A DNA stretch of 33,440 bases from Promethearchaeota archaeon (GTDB lineage: Archaea; Asgardarchaeota; Lokiarchaeia; Sigyniarchaeales; SOKP01): positions 1-33,440 of the forward strand of contig JAGXOA010000145.1 in the NCBI GenBank assembly GCA_019894715.1, in the 5' to 3' direction. Position numbers and translations under genes: made by a program. Of this stretch, positions 26,184 through 33,127 are shown piece by piece; within the stretch, counting starts at the first letter, position 1; each line of letters opens with the position of its first letter. A model generated the notes under the pieces. It ran no database searches, had not been told where the DNA came from, and was given only the letters and a program-made list of their open reading frames with translations.

Positions 26184-26819
26184 ATGTCCGAAGAAGAAAA
26201 ATTTTCACTAGAAGATGGCAAGTTACTTATTCAATTTGTAAGAGAAAACATTGAATTTTTTTTACAAAATTCTAGGAAAATTATTGTACCAGATAATATA
26301 AAAGAAAGATTTAGAGAGAAATATGGATGTTTTGTAACTCTAAATATGTTTAATAACAAAGGAAATTCTTTAAGAGGGTGTATAGGATATATCGAACCTA
26401 AATTTTCATTATATGATGTAATCCATAGAGTATCAATTAGTTCAGCAATAGAGGATCCAAGATTTCCTTCAGTATCTCTTGAAGAAATGGATGATATTAT
26501 TATTGAGTTATCGATATTGACTCCACCAATTTTACTTAAAGTTGATGATTCTAGTGAATATTTAGATAAAATAGTAATTGGTAGAGATGGATTAATTGCT
26601 GAAAAAGGTTTTCGACGGGGATTACTTTTACCTCAAGTTCCTATTGATCATGAAAGAAATTGGGATGTGTCTACATTTTTATCTCATACAATGACTAAAG
26701 CTTGGCTTCCAAAAGATGCTTGGAAAGACTTATCCACAAATATTTATGTTTTTCAAGCAATTTTATTCGAGGAAACAACACCACGTGGAGATGTAATAAG
26801 AAAATATCTAAATAAATAA
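26184..26819 (+). CDS. AMMECR1-domain protein
   Basis: A 211-residue member of the AMMECR1 family, conserved from archaea to humans and of no settled biochemical role. The invariant LRGCIGYIEP is at about 70-79, and the family's second block RGLLLPQVPIDHERNWD appears near 150-166. In many archaea it is found near Memo-like or radical-SAM proteins; here it follows trmY-pyrC after 58 bases in the same direction and could be in the same transcript. It is a soluble single-domain protein with ATG and no Shine-Dalgarno motif. A MITE starts 15 bases after its stop. Confidence 0.9.
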   Translation: MSEEEKFSLEDGKLLIQFVRENIEFFLQNSRKIIVPDNIKERFREKYGCFVTLNMFNNKGNSLRGCIGYIEPKFSLYDVIHRVSISSAIEDPRFPSVSLEEMDDIIIELSILTPPILLKVDDSSEYLDKIVIGRDGLIAEKGFRRGLLLPQVPIDHERNWDVSTFLSHTMTKAWLPKDAWKDLSTNIYVFQAILFEETTPRGDVIRKYLNK

Positions 26820-26833
26820 TATTTTATCATATA

Positions 26834-27105
26834 AACAAAAGAAAACCCATTCCTTTAGGGATGGGATGAATTTTGTAAAAAAAATATTGCAAAAATCACT
26901 GATTAATATCACACTCTATTTTTAAATAGAGGAAAAACTCTATATTAAATATTGATGATAAATTAGATAACCAATAATTAATCATCATACTGCCTTAGGG
27001 ACAATGGAATGTCAAGCGTTTAGAGAAACTGTAAGACTCAAGTAATCCATTGAGCTCGTTTCGATGAATTACAAATCCAACACCTTTAGGTGATGGTAGT
27101 TCAAC
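26834..27105 (+). mobile_element. MITE copy A of an IS200/IS605-like TnpB element
   Basis: A 272-base non-coding element between the AMMECR1 gene and the cohesin-like gene. The left end has a hairpin CCCATTCC-TTTA-GGGATGGG (26846-26865). The right end has CACC-TTTA-GGTG (27081-27092) followed by GGTAGTTCAAC, a pattern like TnpB omega-RNA/right-end sequence. It shares AACAAAAGAAA, the left hairpin with GGGATGGGATG, AAAAATCACTGATTAATATCACA (23 bases, 26892-26914) and the right-end block with copy B at 29387-29591, which is inverted. No TnpA or TnpB reading frame remains. The 27106-27197 gap shows nothing further. Confidence 0.6.
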
Positions 27106-27197
27106 ATATTAATAATGTAGTAGTGTGATTCATTGTTCTAATTTGAGATAATTTTAAAATGAAAAAAAAAAAATAAAGAAATGAATTATTTGAATTT

Positions 27198-28382
27198 TTA
27201 AAATCTCTTTCTCTTAAAATACAATATTCCAAGAATGGTTATTCCAATACTCAGTACTAGTATAAATACATCATATCCTGGAGCACTATTTACTTCAGGG
27301 GGGGCAGTTACTTCAACAATAACAATATCAGAAACAGTATTTCCTGCTTCATCAGTTACTTCAATAACAATAGTATGTATACCAACTGATAAAGAATCTA
27401 CATTGTAGATAATTGCATTACCAGATGTCCATGAACCACTACTTACAATTGTATTTCCTCTACTTATTGTATAATCATCAGGATATAGATCAGTTGCAGT
27501 CCATGTTATTATATTGTTAGTTTCACCCAATTCGAAGGAAATGTTTGGAGAATTAGATATAATAGGATCAACTGATGGTAATACATTCACAGACACAGAA
27601 TCAGAATTACTATTTCCTACTTCATCATCAACTTCTAATAAATAGAGATAAGAATTAGTTGTTAATCCATCTATATTAATAGTAATTGCCTCACTAGACG
27701 AATAAGATCCATTTTCGATTGGGGTGCCATTTCTTTTTATTGTATAATTATCAGGACTAGCATCTGTAACAGACCAAGAAATAAAATTACCAGTTGCACC
27801 TTCCTCATAAGTAATAGCATCGATAGAAGAGATTATTGGTGCGGTTGATTCTGAACCAATAAATGAGCTATTAACTCCTTCTGGTGTGCCAATAGTGGCG
27901 GTACTGGGGGTTACTAAAGAATCTACAGTAATATCAATAGGACATTGCCCTTCGCCGATACAAATCCAAGAAATAATTAACAAATGTAATTCGGGATTTG
28001 GACCTTTTCCTTGTGCATCAAATCCAGAAACTCTTAAATTGCCAATTGAATTATCTACATTACCAGCAGCATAGAACCCATCTGGACTTGCTTCTACATC
28101 TGGAAGATCATTTTGGATTAATTTAACCTGCACTATTGTTGGATCAAATTGAATTGTAAGCCCATATGCCGCACATAAGTCATCCCCTGTATTAGTATAC
28201 AGATTTGTAGTAAATTCCTCACCTATTTCTAGATCTCCAGGATCACTCATCCAAACATCACCTGGACCATCTGCTGTATTAATCATATTTAATGAGTTAA
28301 TACTGTTTATTTTTGGAATTGCAAAGAATAGTAAAAATACAAAAAAGATATTGATAACCAATAATGTATGTTTTTTTCTCAT
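27198..28382 (-). CDS. Secreted cohesin-like, Ig-repeat surface protein with PGY/CTERM-type anchor
   Basis: An extracellular protein of 394 residues. An N-terminal signal peptide (KKHTLLVINIFFVFLLFFAI) is followed by a cohesin-like beta domain (about 35-175: GEEFTTNLYTN, YGLTIQFDPTIVQVKL, PELHLLIISWICIGEG). Two tandem Ig-like repeats of about 87 residues each follow (about 183-270 and 272-358), each with G-x-I/F-I-S/T-W, YTI and E-V-x-D-E-x-G-N motifs. The end, NSAPGYDVFILVLSIGITIL and a basic tail, is a membrane helix with a PGY start, like archaeal CTERM sorting signals. The role may be adhesion or holding other surface proteins. A cohesin normally binds a dockerin; none is visible here. 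It is bracketed by the MITE pair. Confidence 0.7.
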   Translation of the reverse strand: MRKKHTLLVINIFFVFLLFFAIPKINSINSLNMINTADGPGDVWMSDPGDLEIGEEFTTNLYTNTGDDLCAAYGLTIQFDPTIVQVKLIQNDLPDVEASPDGFYAAGNVDNSIGNLRVSGFDAQGKGPNPELHLLIISWICIGEGQCPIDITVDSLVTPSTATIGTPEGVNSSFIGSESTAPIISSIDAITYEEGATGNFISWSVTDASPDNYTIKRNGTPIENGSYSSSEAITINIDGLTTNSYLYLLEVDDEVGNSNSDSVSVNVLPSVDPIISNSPNISFELGETNNIITWTATDLYPDDYTISRGNTIVSSGSWTSGNAIIYNVDSLSVGIHTIVIEVTDEAGNTVSDIVIVEVTAPPEVNSAPGYDVFILVLSIGITILGILYFKRKRF

Positions 28383-28440
28383 TATAATACACTTAAAGCT
28401 ATTTTTTTTGAATTTTTAATTACAAAAAAGCTTTCTAAAA

Positions 28441-28455
28441 GGCTTATATATGTTT
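28441..28455 (-). promoter_or_regulatory. TATA box of the cohesin-like gene
   Basis: On the minus strand AAACATATATAAGCC, a strong archaeal TATA element about 60 bases before the ATG at 28382. Transcription would start near 28418. Confidence 0.4.
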
Positions 28456-28635
28456 AAAAATAGTATAGAAACCTATAATATAAAAAAATGAGGTCTTATA
28501 TAAAATGATATGGAGAAAAATAGAATGTTCATTTTTCCGAAAAGTTAATAATTTAAAAATGATTGATAAAAAGAAAGTTATTGAATAATTTTTCTATGAT
28601 TATGATATTTCTGCTCAATAAGTAAATGAATTCTT

Positions 28636-29268
28636 ATGATTGAAGATTTGAAATTTAATAATATTGATATTGAAATCCCAAAATCAATTATAATTAGAGG
28701 AAAGAAAATAGGAACAATAGATGGGAATTATTCAATAATATCAATAAATAGACCAGATCAACTAAATGCACTTACAAAAGAAACATTCGAAGAAATCATA
28801 AATTTTCTTAAAAATATTAAATTTAATGAAGAAATAAAGTGTATAATCTTGCGAGGAATGAAATCTTTCACAAAAAAACCTTCATTTTCCTCTGGACTTG
28901 ACTTAAAAAATTTACCAGAACCAGATATTAAACCAATTAAACCATATCATAAATACTATTCTGCTTATTTTATACATAAATATTTTAATTTTATAGAAAA
29001 TTATTCCAAACCAATTATTGCTGCTATAGATGGATATGCTATAGGTGGAGGTTTTGAACTAGCTTTATGTTGTGATATTATTATTGCTAGCGAGCGCTCC
29101 CTTTTTGGTTTTCCTGAAATTAAGCATGGTATGTTTCCTGCAGGTGGAGGATCTCAAAAAATGCATAGACATATTGGATTAGGAAGAGCTATCAAAATGC
29201 TCTATTTTGGTAGTTTTTACTCTGCAAAAGAAATGTTTGAATGGGGATTTGTAAGTTATATTGTTTGA
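28636..29268 (+). CDS. Enoyl-CoA hydratase/isomerase family, +1-frameshifted near its 3' end
   Basis: Crotonase-fold enzyme of 210 residues plus a shifted tail. It has the oxyanion-hole segments SSGLDL (about 85-90) and IDGYAIGGGFELALCCDI (about 132-149), and the two catalytic-type glutamates: Glu in GGGFELAL and Glu in FGFPEIKHG. Together they suggest a true hydratase rather than one of the dehalogenase branches. At residue 210 the frame meets TGA TAA TGA after SYIV. Dropping one T at 29266 restores a coherent C-terminus (DNENFEKFIREKANLL) up to 29374, giving about 246 residues, close to the family's usual 255. The sequence GTT TGA T at the junction resembles the prfB-type +1 shift site CTT TGA C. 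It may also be a plain one-base insertion. Confidence 0.85.
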   Translation: MIEDLKFNNIDIEIPKSIIIRGKKIGTIDGNYSIISINRPDQLNALTKETFEEIINFLKNIKFNEEIKCIILRGMKSFTKKPSFSSGLDLKNLPEPDIKPIKPYHKYYSAYFIHKYFNFIENYSKPIIAAIDGYAIGGGFELALCCDIIIASERSLFGFPEIKHGMFPAGGGSQKMHRHIGLGRAIKMLYFGSFYSAKEMFEWGFVSYIV

Positions 29269-29374
29269 TAATGAGAATTTTGAAAAATTCATTCGTGAAA
29301 AAGCAAATTTACTGAGGAACATTCCCAACAATATTTTAGAAAAATTAAAAAAAAAATCTAAAATCATATTCTAA
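29267..29374 (+). other. Frameshifted C-terminal tail of the enoyl-CoA hydratase
   Basis: Thirty-five codons in the +1 frame continue the crotonase C-terminus (DNENFEKFIREKANLLRNIP and on) to a TAA at 29372-29374. No ATG lies at its beginning. Composition and the helix pattern are as expected for the family's C-terminal trimerisation helices. Confidence 0.6.
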
Positions 29375-29386
29375 TATTTGTTATTA

Positions 29387-29591
29387 TTGAACTACTACTA
29401 CCTAAAGGAAGTGGATTCGCAGGCCCTAAACCTCAATGATAATAATAGAGACTACAGGATAGTTCTCTATCTTAATATTATTAATGTTTTCCTCTATTTA
29501 AGAATAGGGTGTGATATTAATCAGTGATTTTTACAATATTTATTTTTAACAAAAGTCATCCCATCCCTAAAGAAATGAGCTTTCTTTTGTT
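29387..29591 (-). mobile_element. MITE copy B, inverted relative to copy A
   Basis: A 205-base non-coding element starting 12 bases after the shifted enoyl-CoA hydratase tail. Read on the minus strand it has AACAAAAGAAA, a left hairpin CTCATTTC-TTTA-GGGATGGG (a variant of copy A in which changed bases keep G-U pairing), the shared block AAAAATCACTGATTAATATCACA (29514-29536), then TCATTGAG and CTTCC-TTTA-GGTAG followed by TAGTTCAA as right end. It is about 65 bases shorter than copy A. No protein remains. The rest of the 29375-29635 gap shows nothing else. Confidence 0.6.
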
Positions 29592-29635
29592 ATTATGGTA
29601 AAGAATACATGGGTTTGAATTTACCTAATTTTTGC

Positions 29636-30034
29636 TCAAAATCTGCTTTTAGATCTTTTTAGAGAATCTTGAATTTCTAATCCAAAATTAGAAAAAGCAG
29701 TAACATCACCATACCAACATTCAAGAATATCATTATATTTATCAAAAAAGTCATCAGAGATTTTATATAATTCATCTATAATTCTTTTTTCCCTTGTTTT
29801 AATAGAAGCATTACCAACAAATAAGATATTTTTTCTTTTGATTATTCCACATCTTTTTTTTGAAAATTCAAAACTCGAAAGACCTTCATTTGCTAATATT
29901 TCTGCAAATGTATTTAGGGCACTCATTAATCCACCAAAAAGTTGTGTATCAAAACTTCTATCAAAGAATCTGTTAAATAAGACAATTCCTGATGTTGATT
30001 CTAATATCCATATATCTTGAAGAATTTTGGCCAA
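29636..30034 (-). CDS. Longin-domain-like protein
   Basis: A 132-residue protein with the profile of a longin/roadblock-superfamily domain as found in Asgard genomes: a first strand pair ILQDIWILESTSGIVLFNRFF, helix FGGLMSALNTFAEILANEG, a strand meander FEFSKKRCGIIKRKNILFVGN, and helices KRIIDELYKISDDFFDKY and GDVTAFSNFGLEIQDSL. Longin domains bind small GTPases or act in vesicle-trafficking complexes in eukaryotes; Asgard versions are counted among eukaryotic-signature proteins. Here it stands alone on the minus strand. TTG is the start, since no earlier ATG is in frame. Function in this organism is inferred from the fold only. Confidence 0.6.
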   Translation of the reverse strand: MAKILQDIWILESTSGIVLFNRFFDRSFDTQLFGGLMSALNTFAEILANEGLSSFEFSKKRCGIIKRKNILFVGNASIKTREKRIIDELYKISDDFFDKYNDILECWYGDVTAFSNFGLEIQDSLKRSKSRF

Positions 30035-30327
30035 AAATAAACCCTATTACTGATTTCTAATTTAAAATATAATATATTAAAAATTTAAATAATTATAGAA
30101 CTTTTCATTTTTTTAAACTATCAAGAAAATTCTATATGTAAATTCAATCCAAAAACCTTTATTTATAATCTCTCAAAATCATTCTTATTATTTAAATAAT
30201 AACTAAATGTCTTAATATATCCAAATTATTATCTCTTTAATTATAAATAATATCTAACAATATTGATTGAATGTATTCATGTTATTTATTTTCTAATCAA
30301 CAATATTCCATGAAATTTTTAGAAAAA

Positions 30328-30339
30328 CTTTATATATTG
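30328..30339 (+). promoter_or_regulatory. TATA box of the GNAT gene in the 30035-30391 gap
   Basis: CTTTATATATTG is a strong TATA element. The ATG at 30392 has GAGGT (30374-30378) as a possible ribosome-binding site. The rest of this 357-base gap is AT-rich with no frame or repeat I can support. Confidence 0.45.
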
Positions 30340-30391
30340 TCCTTAATTTTTAGCTTAATAATTTACATCACTTTAGAGGTATCCTCAAAAA

Positions 30392-30859
30392 ATGAAGGAT
30401 ATAATGATCATAAAACAACCTTGCTGTGAAGAAGAATTTAATGAGATGTATAATTTAAGATGGAAAATACTTAATCATCCATGGAATCAACCTAAAGGTT
30501 CTGAAAAGGATGAAATCGATTTCTGTAATGAAAGAGTATTTTATTTTATATCTATGATTAAAGGGCAGATTATTGGTACTGCTCGGTTTCATGTAAATAA
30601 TGAATATGAGGGAGATATTAAATATTTGGCAGTCCATGATGATTATCGCGGTCAAGGAATAGGCAAAAATCTAATAGCCCATATTGAATGGTTTGCAATC
30701 GGATTAGGTATTCCTTATATTACATTAAATGTCATAAAAAAAGCCCAATGTCTATTTGAAAAATTAAATTACCAAATTATTGGAGAAGGACCTCTTTTAT
30801 TTAATGAAGAAAAACAGTATAAAATGGGTAAAAATATTATACCATTGCTTACTTGCTAA
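30392..30859 (+). CDS. GNAT-family N-acetyltransferase
   Basis: An acetyl-CoA-dependent acetyltransferase of 155 residues, the usual single-domain length. The pyrophosphate-binding loop is YRGQGIGKNLI (about 88-98), preceded by strand IKYLAVHDD. The N-terminal part (CCEEEFNEMYNLRWKIL) and the C-terminal FEKLNYQIIG also fit the GNAT fold. Proteins of this type near other small genes can acetylate amino groups on small molecules or on protein N-termini; no substrate can be read. A strong TATA box lies 53 bases upstream. Confidence 0.88.
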   Translation: MKDIMIIKQPCCEEEFNEMYNLRWKILNHPWNQPKGSEKDEIDFCNERVFYFISMIKGQIIGTARFHVNNEYEGDIKYLAVHDDYRGQGIGKNLIAHIEWFAIGLGIPYITLNVIKKAQCLFEKLNYQIIGEGPLLFNEEKQYKMGKNIIPLLTC

Positions 30860-30972
30860 AATATTTAGAATAGAATGGTATAAGACTCTTATATACTATT
30901 CCCTGCAATTACATTTATTTTGTTCTCCACAAAAGAAAAAATATTCTGTATTAAAAGATTACATTAAATAGT

Positions 30973-31620
30973 ATGGTTAAAAAAGAAAATCTCTGTCATG
31001 AAATAGTTAAATTAGCAAAATTAATTTATGAAAAAGGATTAATTGATGCTTGGGAGGGAAATATAAGTATTAGAAATGAGGAAAAAGAAGAATTCTTTAT
31101 AACTCCTTCTCAAAATAATTATATAAATTTAACAGAAGATAAAATCGTCCATATGGATCTCCAAGGAAGAATTATAAGCAAGGGAAAAAAACCATCATCT
31201 GAATCGAAGATGCATTCCTTGATATATAGGAATCGAATTAAAGTCCATTGTATAATCCATACTCATTCTTTATATTCAACACTTCTCTCAATTGTTCATA
31301 AGAAAATTCCAATAATCATGGAAGAACAAATCATCCTATTAGGAGGATCTATTGATATTTCAGAATTTAAGGTTGCTCATACAGAAGAGATTGGTAATGC
31401 AGCTCTTATTGCTCTTGGTAATAAAAATGCGGCACTATTAGCAAATCATGGGACAATAGTTTGTGGTAAAACAGTTGAGCATGCAATTAAGTTTGCAGAA
31501 CTTACAGAAAAATTAGCAAAAATATACTGGGGGGCACTACAAATTGGAGAACCTCATATTCTCTTAGAAAAGGATTACAAAGACTTTATAGAAGACTTTA
31601 AAAAAAATTTTTCATCTTGA
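30973..31620 (+). CDS. Class II aldolase/adducin family protein
   Basis: A zinc-dependent aldolase of the L-fuculose-1-phosphate aldolase/ribulose-phosphate 4-epimerase fold, 215 residues. The catalytic Glu and zinc ligands are seen in GKKPSSESKMHSLIY (about 73-87), IIHTHSLYSTLLS (the H-x-H pair, about 95-107) and LLANHGTIVCG (third His, about 155-165). WEGNISIRN near residue 23 contacts the phosphate. It would cleave or epimerise a phosphorylated sugar, or a methylthioribulose-type substrate. It starts with ATG without a Shine-Dalgarno motif, 113 bases after the GNAT gene. Exact substrate is unknown. Confidence 0.87.
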   Translation: MVKKENLCHEIVKLAKLIYEKGLIDAWEGNISIRNEEKEEFFITPSQNNYINLTEDKIVHMDLQGRIISKGKKPSSESKMHSLIYRNRIKVHCIIHTHSLYSTLLSIVHKKIPIIMEEQIILLGGSIDISEFKVAHTEEIGNAALIALGNKNAALLANHGTIVCGKTVEHAIKFAELTEKLAKIYWGALQIGEPHILLEKDYKDFIEDFKKNFSS

Positions 31621-31735
31621 TAGAGAAAAAATTGAATAAATATCAAAAATTTGTAATTTACAGAGATTTTGTTTATTTTATTATGATAATACGTTAAAAT
31701 ATAATTAAAAAATTATTGAAAAAGAGCTGATCAGG

Positions 31736-32566
31736 TTGAAATTAGGTATAAGTTCTCTTGGTTATTTAATTAATTATGGTAAGAACAATAGTTATAATTC
31801 ATTAGCAGAATTAATTTTAAATTCTACTCGAAATTGTTTAAATGACGCGGAAAGATATAATTTAGATGTGTGTGAAATTGTTTTTGAACCACCTATAATG
31901 ATTTCAGAAGAATTTAGAAATTCTTTTATTGAATTGTGTAATTCTTACTCAATTGAAAAACAAATCCATGGACCATTTGTAGATATATCACTATGTTCCT
32001 TAAATACAGACATATGTAAGGCTTCAGTTAATTCTTACATAGAATCTGCGAAATTAGCCCAAGAAATTGGAGTTAAAATAATAACTATCCATCCTGGTTT
32101 TGGTAACTTTCTTATTGAACCTATTCGAATTTATAATCAAGAAATCTTAAAAAAAAATATCCTTTCCTTATTAGATTCAACCAAAGAAATAAATATCTCA
32201 TTTTGTTTAGAAAATATGCCTAAAATGTTATATATTTTTTTGAATACTGATGAAATTAAAGAATTTTTCCTTGCTGTCAATAATGACAATCTCTATATGA
32301 CTTATGATACATCTCATTTTTGGACCTGTGATGGAAACCTTTCTAACTTATGGAGGTATCTCCATAAAAGAATAAAAAATATTCATCTTGTTGAGAATTT
32401 TGATAGAGAAAATGATCCACATCCTCAATTAGGATGTGGTGAGATAAATTTTGATGAAATTTTCAACTTTTTAAAAAAATATCATTATAATGATTCACTA
32501 ATAATAGAATTATCAAATTCAGATGATATTCTAAAAAGTATTGATTTTGTCAAAAGATATTTATAG
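31736..32566 (+). CDS. Endonuclease IV-like/sugar-isomerase TIM-barrel protein
   Basis: A 276-residue AP-endonuclease-2/xylose-isomerase-like TIM barrel. All nine zinc ligands of E. coli endonuclease IV have counterparts in order: His in QIHGPF, His in TIHPGF, Glu in LENMP, Asp and His in YDTSHF, His in NIHLVEN, Asp and His in NDPHPQLGCGEI, Glu in LIIEL. The D-x-H followed by LGxGxI is typical of true Nfo. That points to an abasic-site endonuclease, but sugar isomerases of the same superfamily, some with the same ligands, are an alternative, and the neighbouring class II aldolase would fit a sugar route. It starts with TTG at 31736. Confidence 0.72.
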   Translation: MKLGISSLGYLINYGKNNSYNSLAELILNSTRNCLNDAERYNLDVCEIVFEPPIMISEEFRNSFIELCNSYSIEKQIHGPFVDISLCSLNTDICKASVNSYIESAKLAQEIGVKIITIHPGFGNFLIEPIRIYNQEILKKNILSLLDSTKEINISFCLENMPKMLYIFLNTDEIKEFFLAVNNDNLYMTYDTSHFWTCDGNLSNLWRYLHKRIKNIHLVENFDRENDPHPQLGCGEINFDEIFNFLKKYHYNDSLIIELSNSDDILKSIDFVKRYL

Positions 32567-32599
32567 ATTTTTCATCTCTTTTGCAGTTAAAAAAATAAA

Positions 32600-32611
32600 T
32601 TTTATATTTAT
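32600..32611 (+). promoter_or_regulatory. TATA box of the NikR-like gene (leaderless)
   Basis: TTTTATATTTAT is centred about 26 bases before the ATG at 32632, so transcription would start at or next to the start codon, giving a leaderless message. Confidence 0.45.
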
Positions 32612-32631
32612 TCAGATTTTATTATTACATA

Positions 32632-33027
32632 ATGTCACCTATTATTTCACTACAAATATCTGATGAATTGCATGAAAAATTTGAAAAAATTCGAAAAATA
32701 AGCGGTTTTGATTCAAAAAGTCAAGCTTTAAGAGAATCTATTGTTAATTTCATAGAAAATTATGAAAAATTTGAAAATTTAGAAGATTATAAAATAATAA
32801 CAATAACATTATCTTACCCTTTTAGAGAAATTATCATTAACGAGATATCTGATATTTATTCCCAATATAATCAAATCATTAAAACTGCTACAGATTGGAG
32901 AATTGCGGAAAAGAAAATAGAATTTATTATTGTTGTAGGAAAACTCAGTTTGATAAAAGATCTGAAGAATAAATTATCAAACGTGAAAGATGTAATGTGT
33001 TCAATGCATGAGGTTATCATTGATTAA
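32632..33027 (+). CDS. NikR-like ribbon-helix-helix regulator without the nickel ligands
   Basis: A 131-residue transcription factor with an N-terminal ribbon-helix-helix (residues 4-48: SLQISDELHEKFEKIRKISG, then SQALRESIVNFIE) and a C-terminal ferredoxin-like/ACT-type sensor domain, the architecture of NikR. In NikR the sensor binds Ni(II) through three His and one Cys. Here the corresponding stretch YNQIIKTATDWRIAEKKIEF has no His or Cys, so another ligand, or none, is sensed. Two His and one Cys near the end (CSMHEVII) are not in the usual places. Its promoter appears leaderless. The operator is not visible. Confidence 0.72.
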   Translation: MSPIISLQISDELHEKFEKIRKISGFDSKSQALRESIVNFIENYEKFENLEDYKIITITLSYPFREIIINEISDIYSQYNQIIKTATDWRIAEKKIEFIIVVGKLSLIKDLKNKLSNVKDVMCSMHEVIID

Positions 33028-33059
33028 AGGGGTTGTCCATAGGTTCTAAAATTCTGGAC

Positions 33060-33072
33060 AAATCTGGACATT
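33060..33072 (+). repeat. IS607 left-end motif
   Basis: AAATCTGGACATT, identical to 2741-2753 and close to the minus-strand motif at 23557-23568. A partial tandem copy, ATTCTGGACA, sits directly before it (33051-33060). It lies 55 bases before the tnpA-like start at 33128. Confidence 0.5.
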
Positions 33073-33127
33073 GAGTGGTAATGTTTATTTTTCGTTGAGT
33101 ATAAAAAGGTCTTCTAATAGTGATTAC

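Noticed and set aside
1-28382. A cellulosome made of the GH9 enzyme and the cohesin-like protein
   Set aside because: The GH9 chain has no dockerin, is itself membrane-anchored and is 25 kb away, so direct cohesin-dockerin assembly is not supported.
29179-29367. 62-codon minus-strand frame over the end of the enoyl-CoA hydratase
   Set aside because: Antisense to the crotonase C-terminus and its shifted tail, which explain the sequence better.
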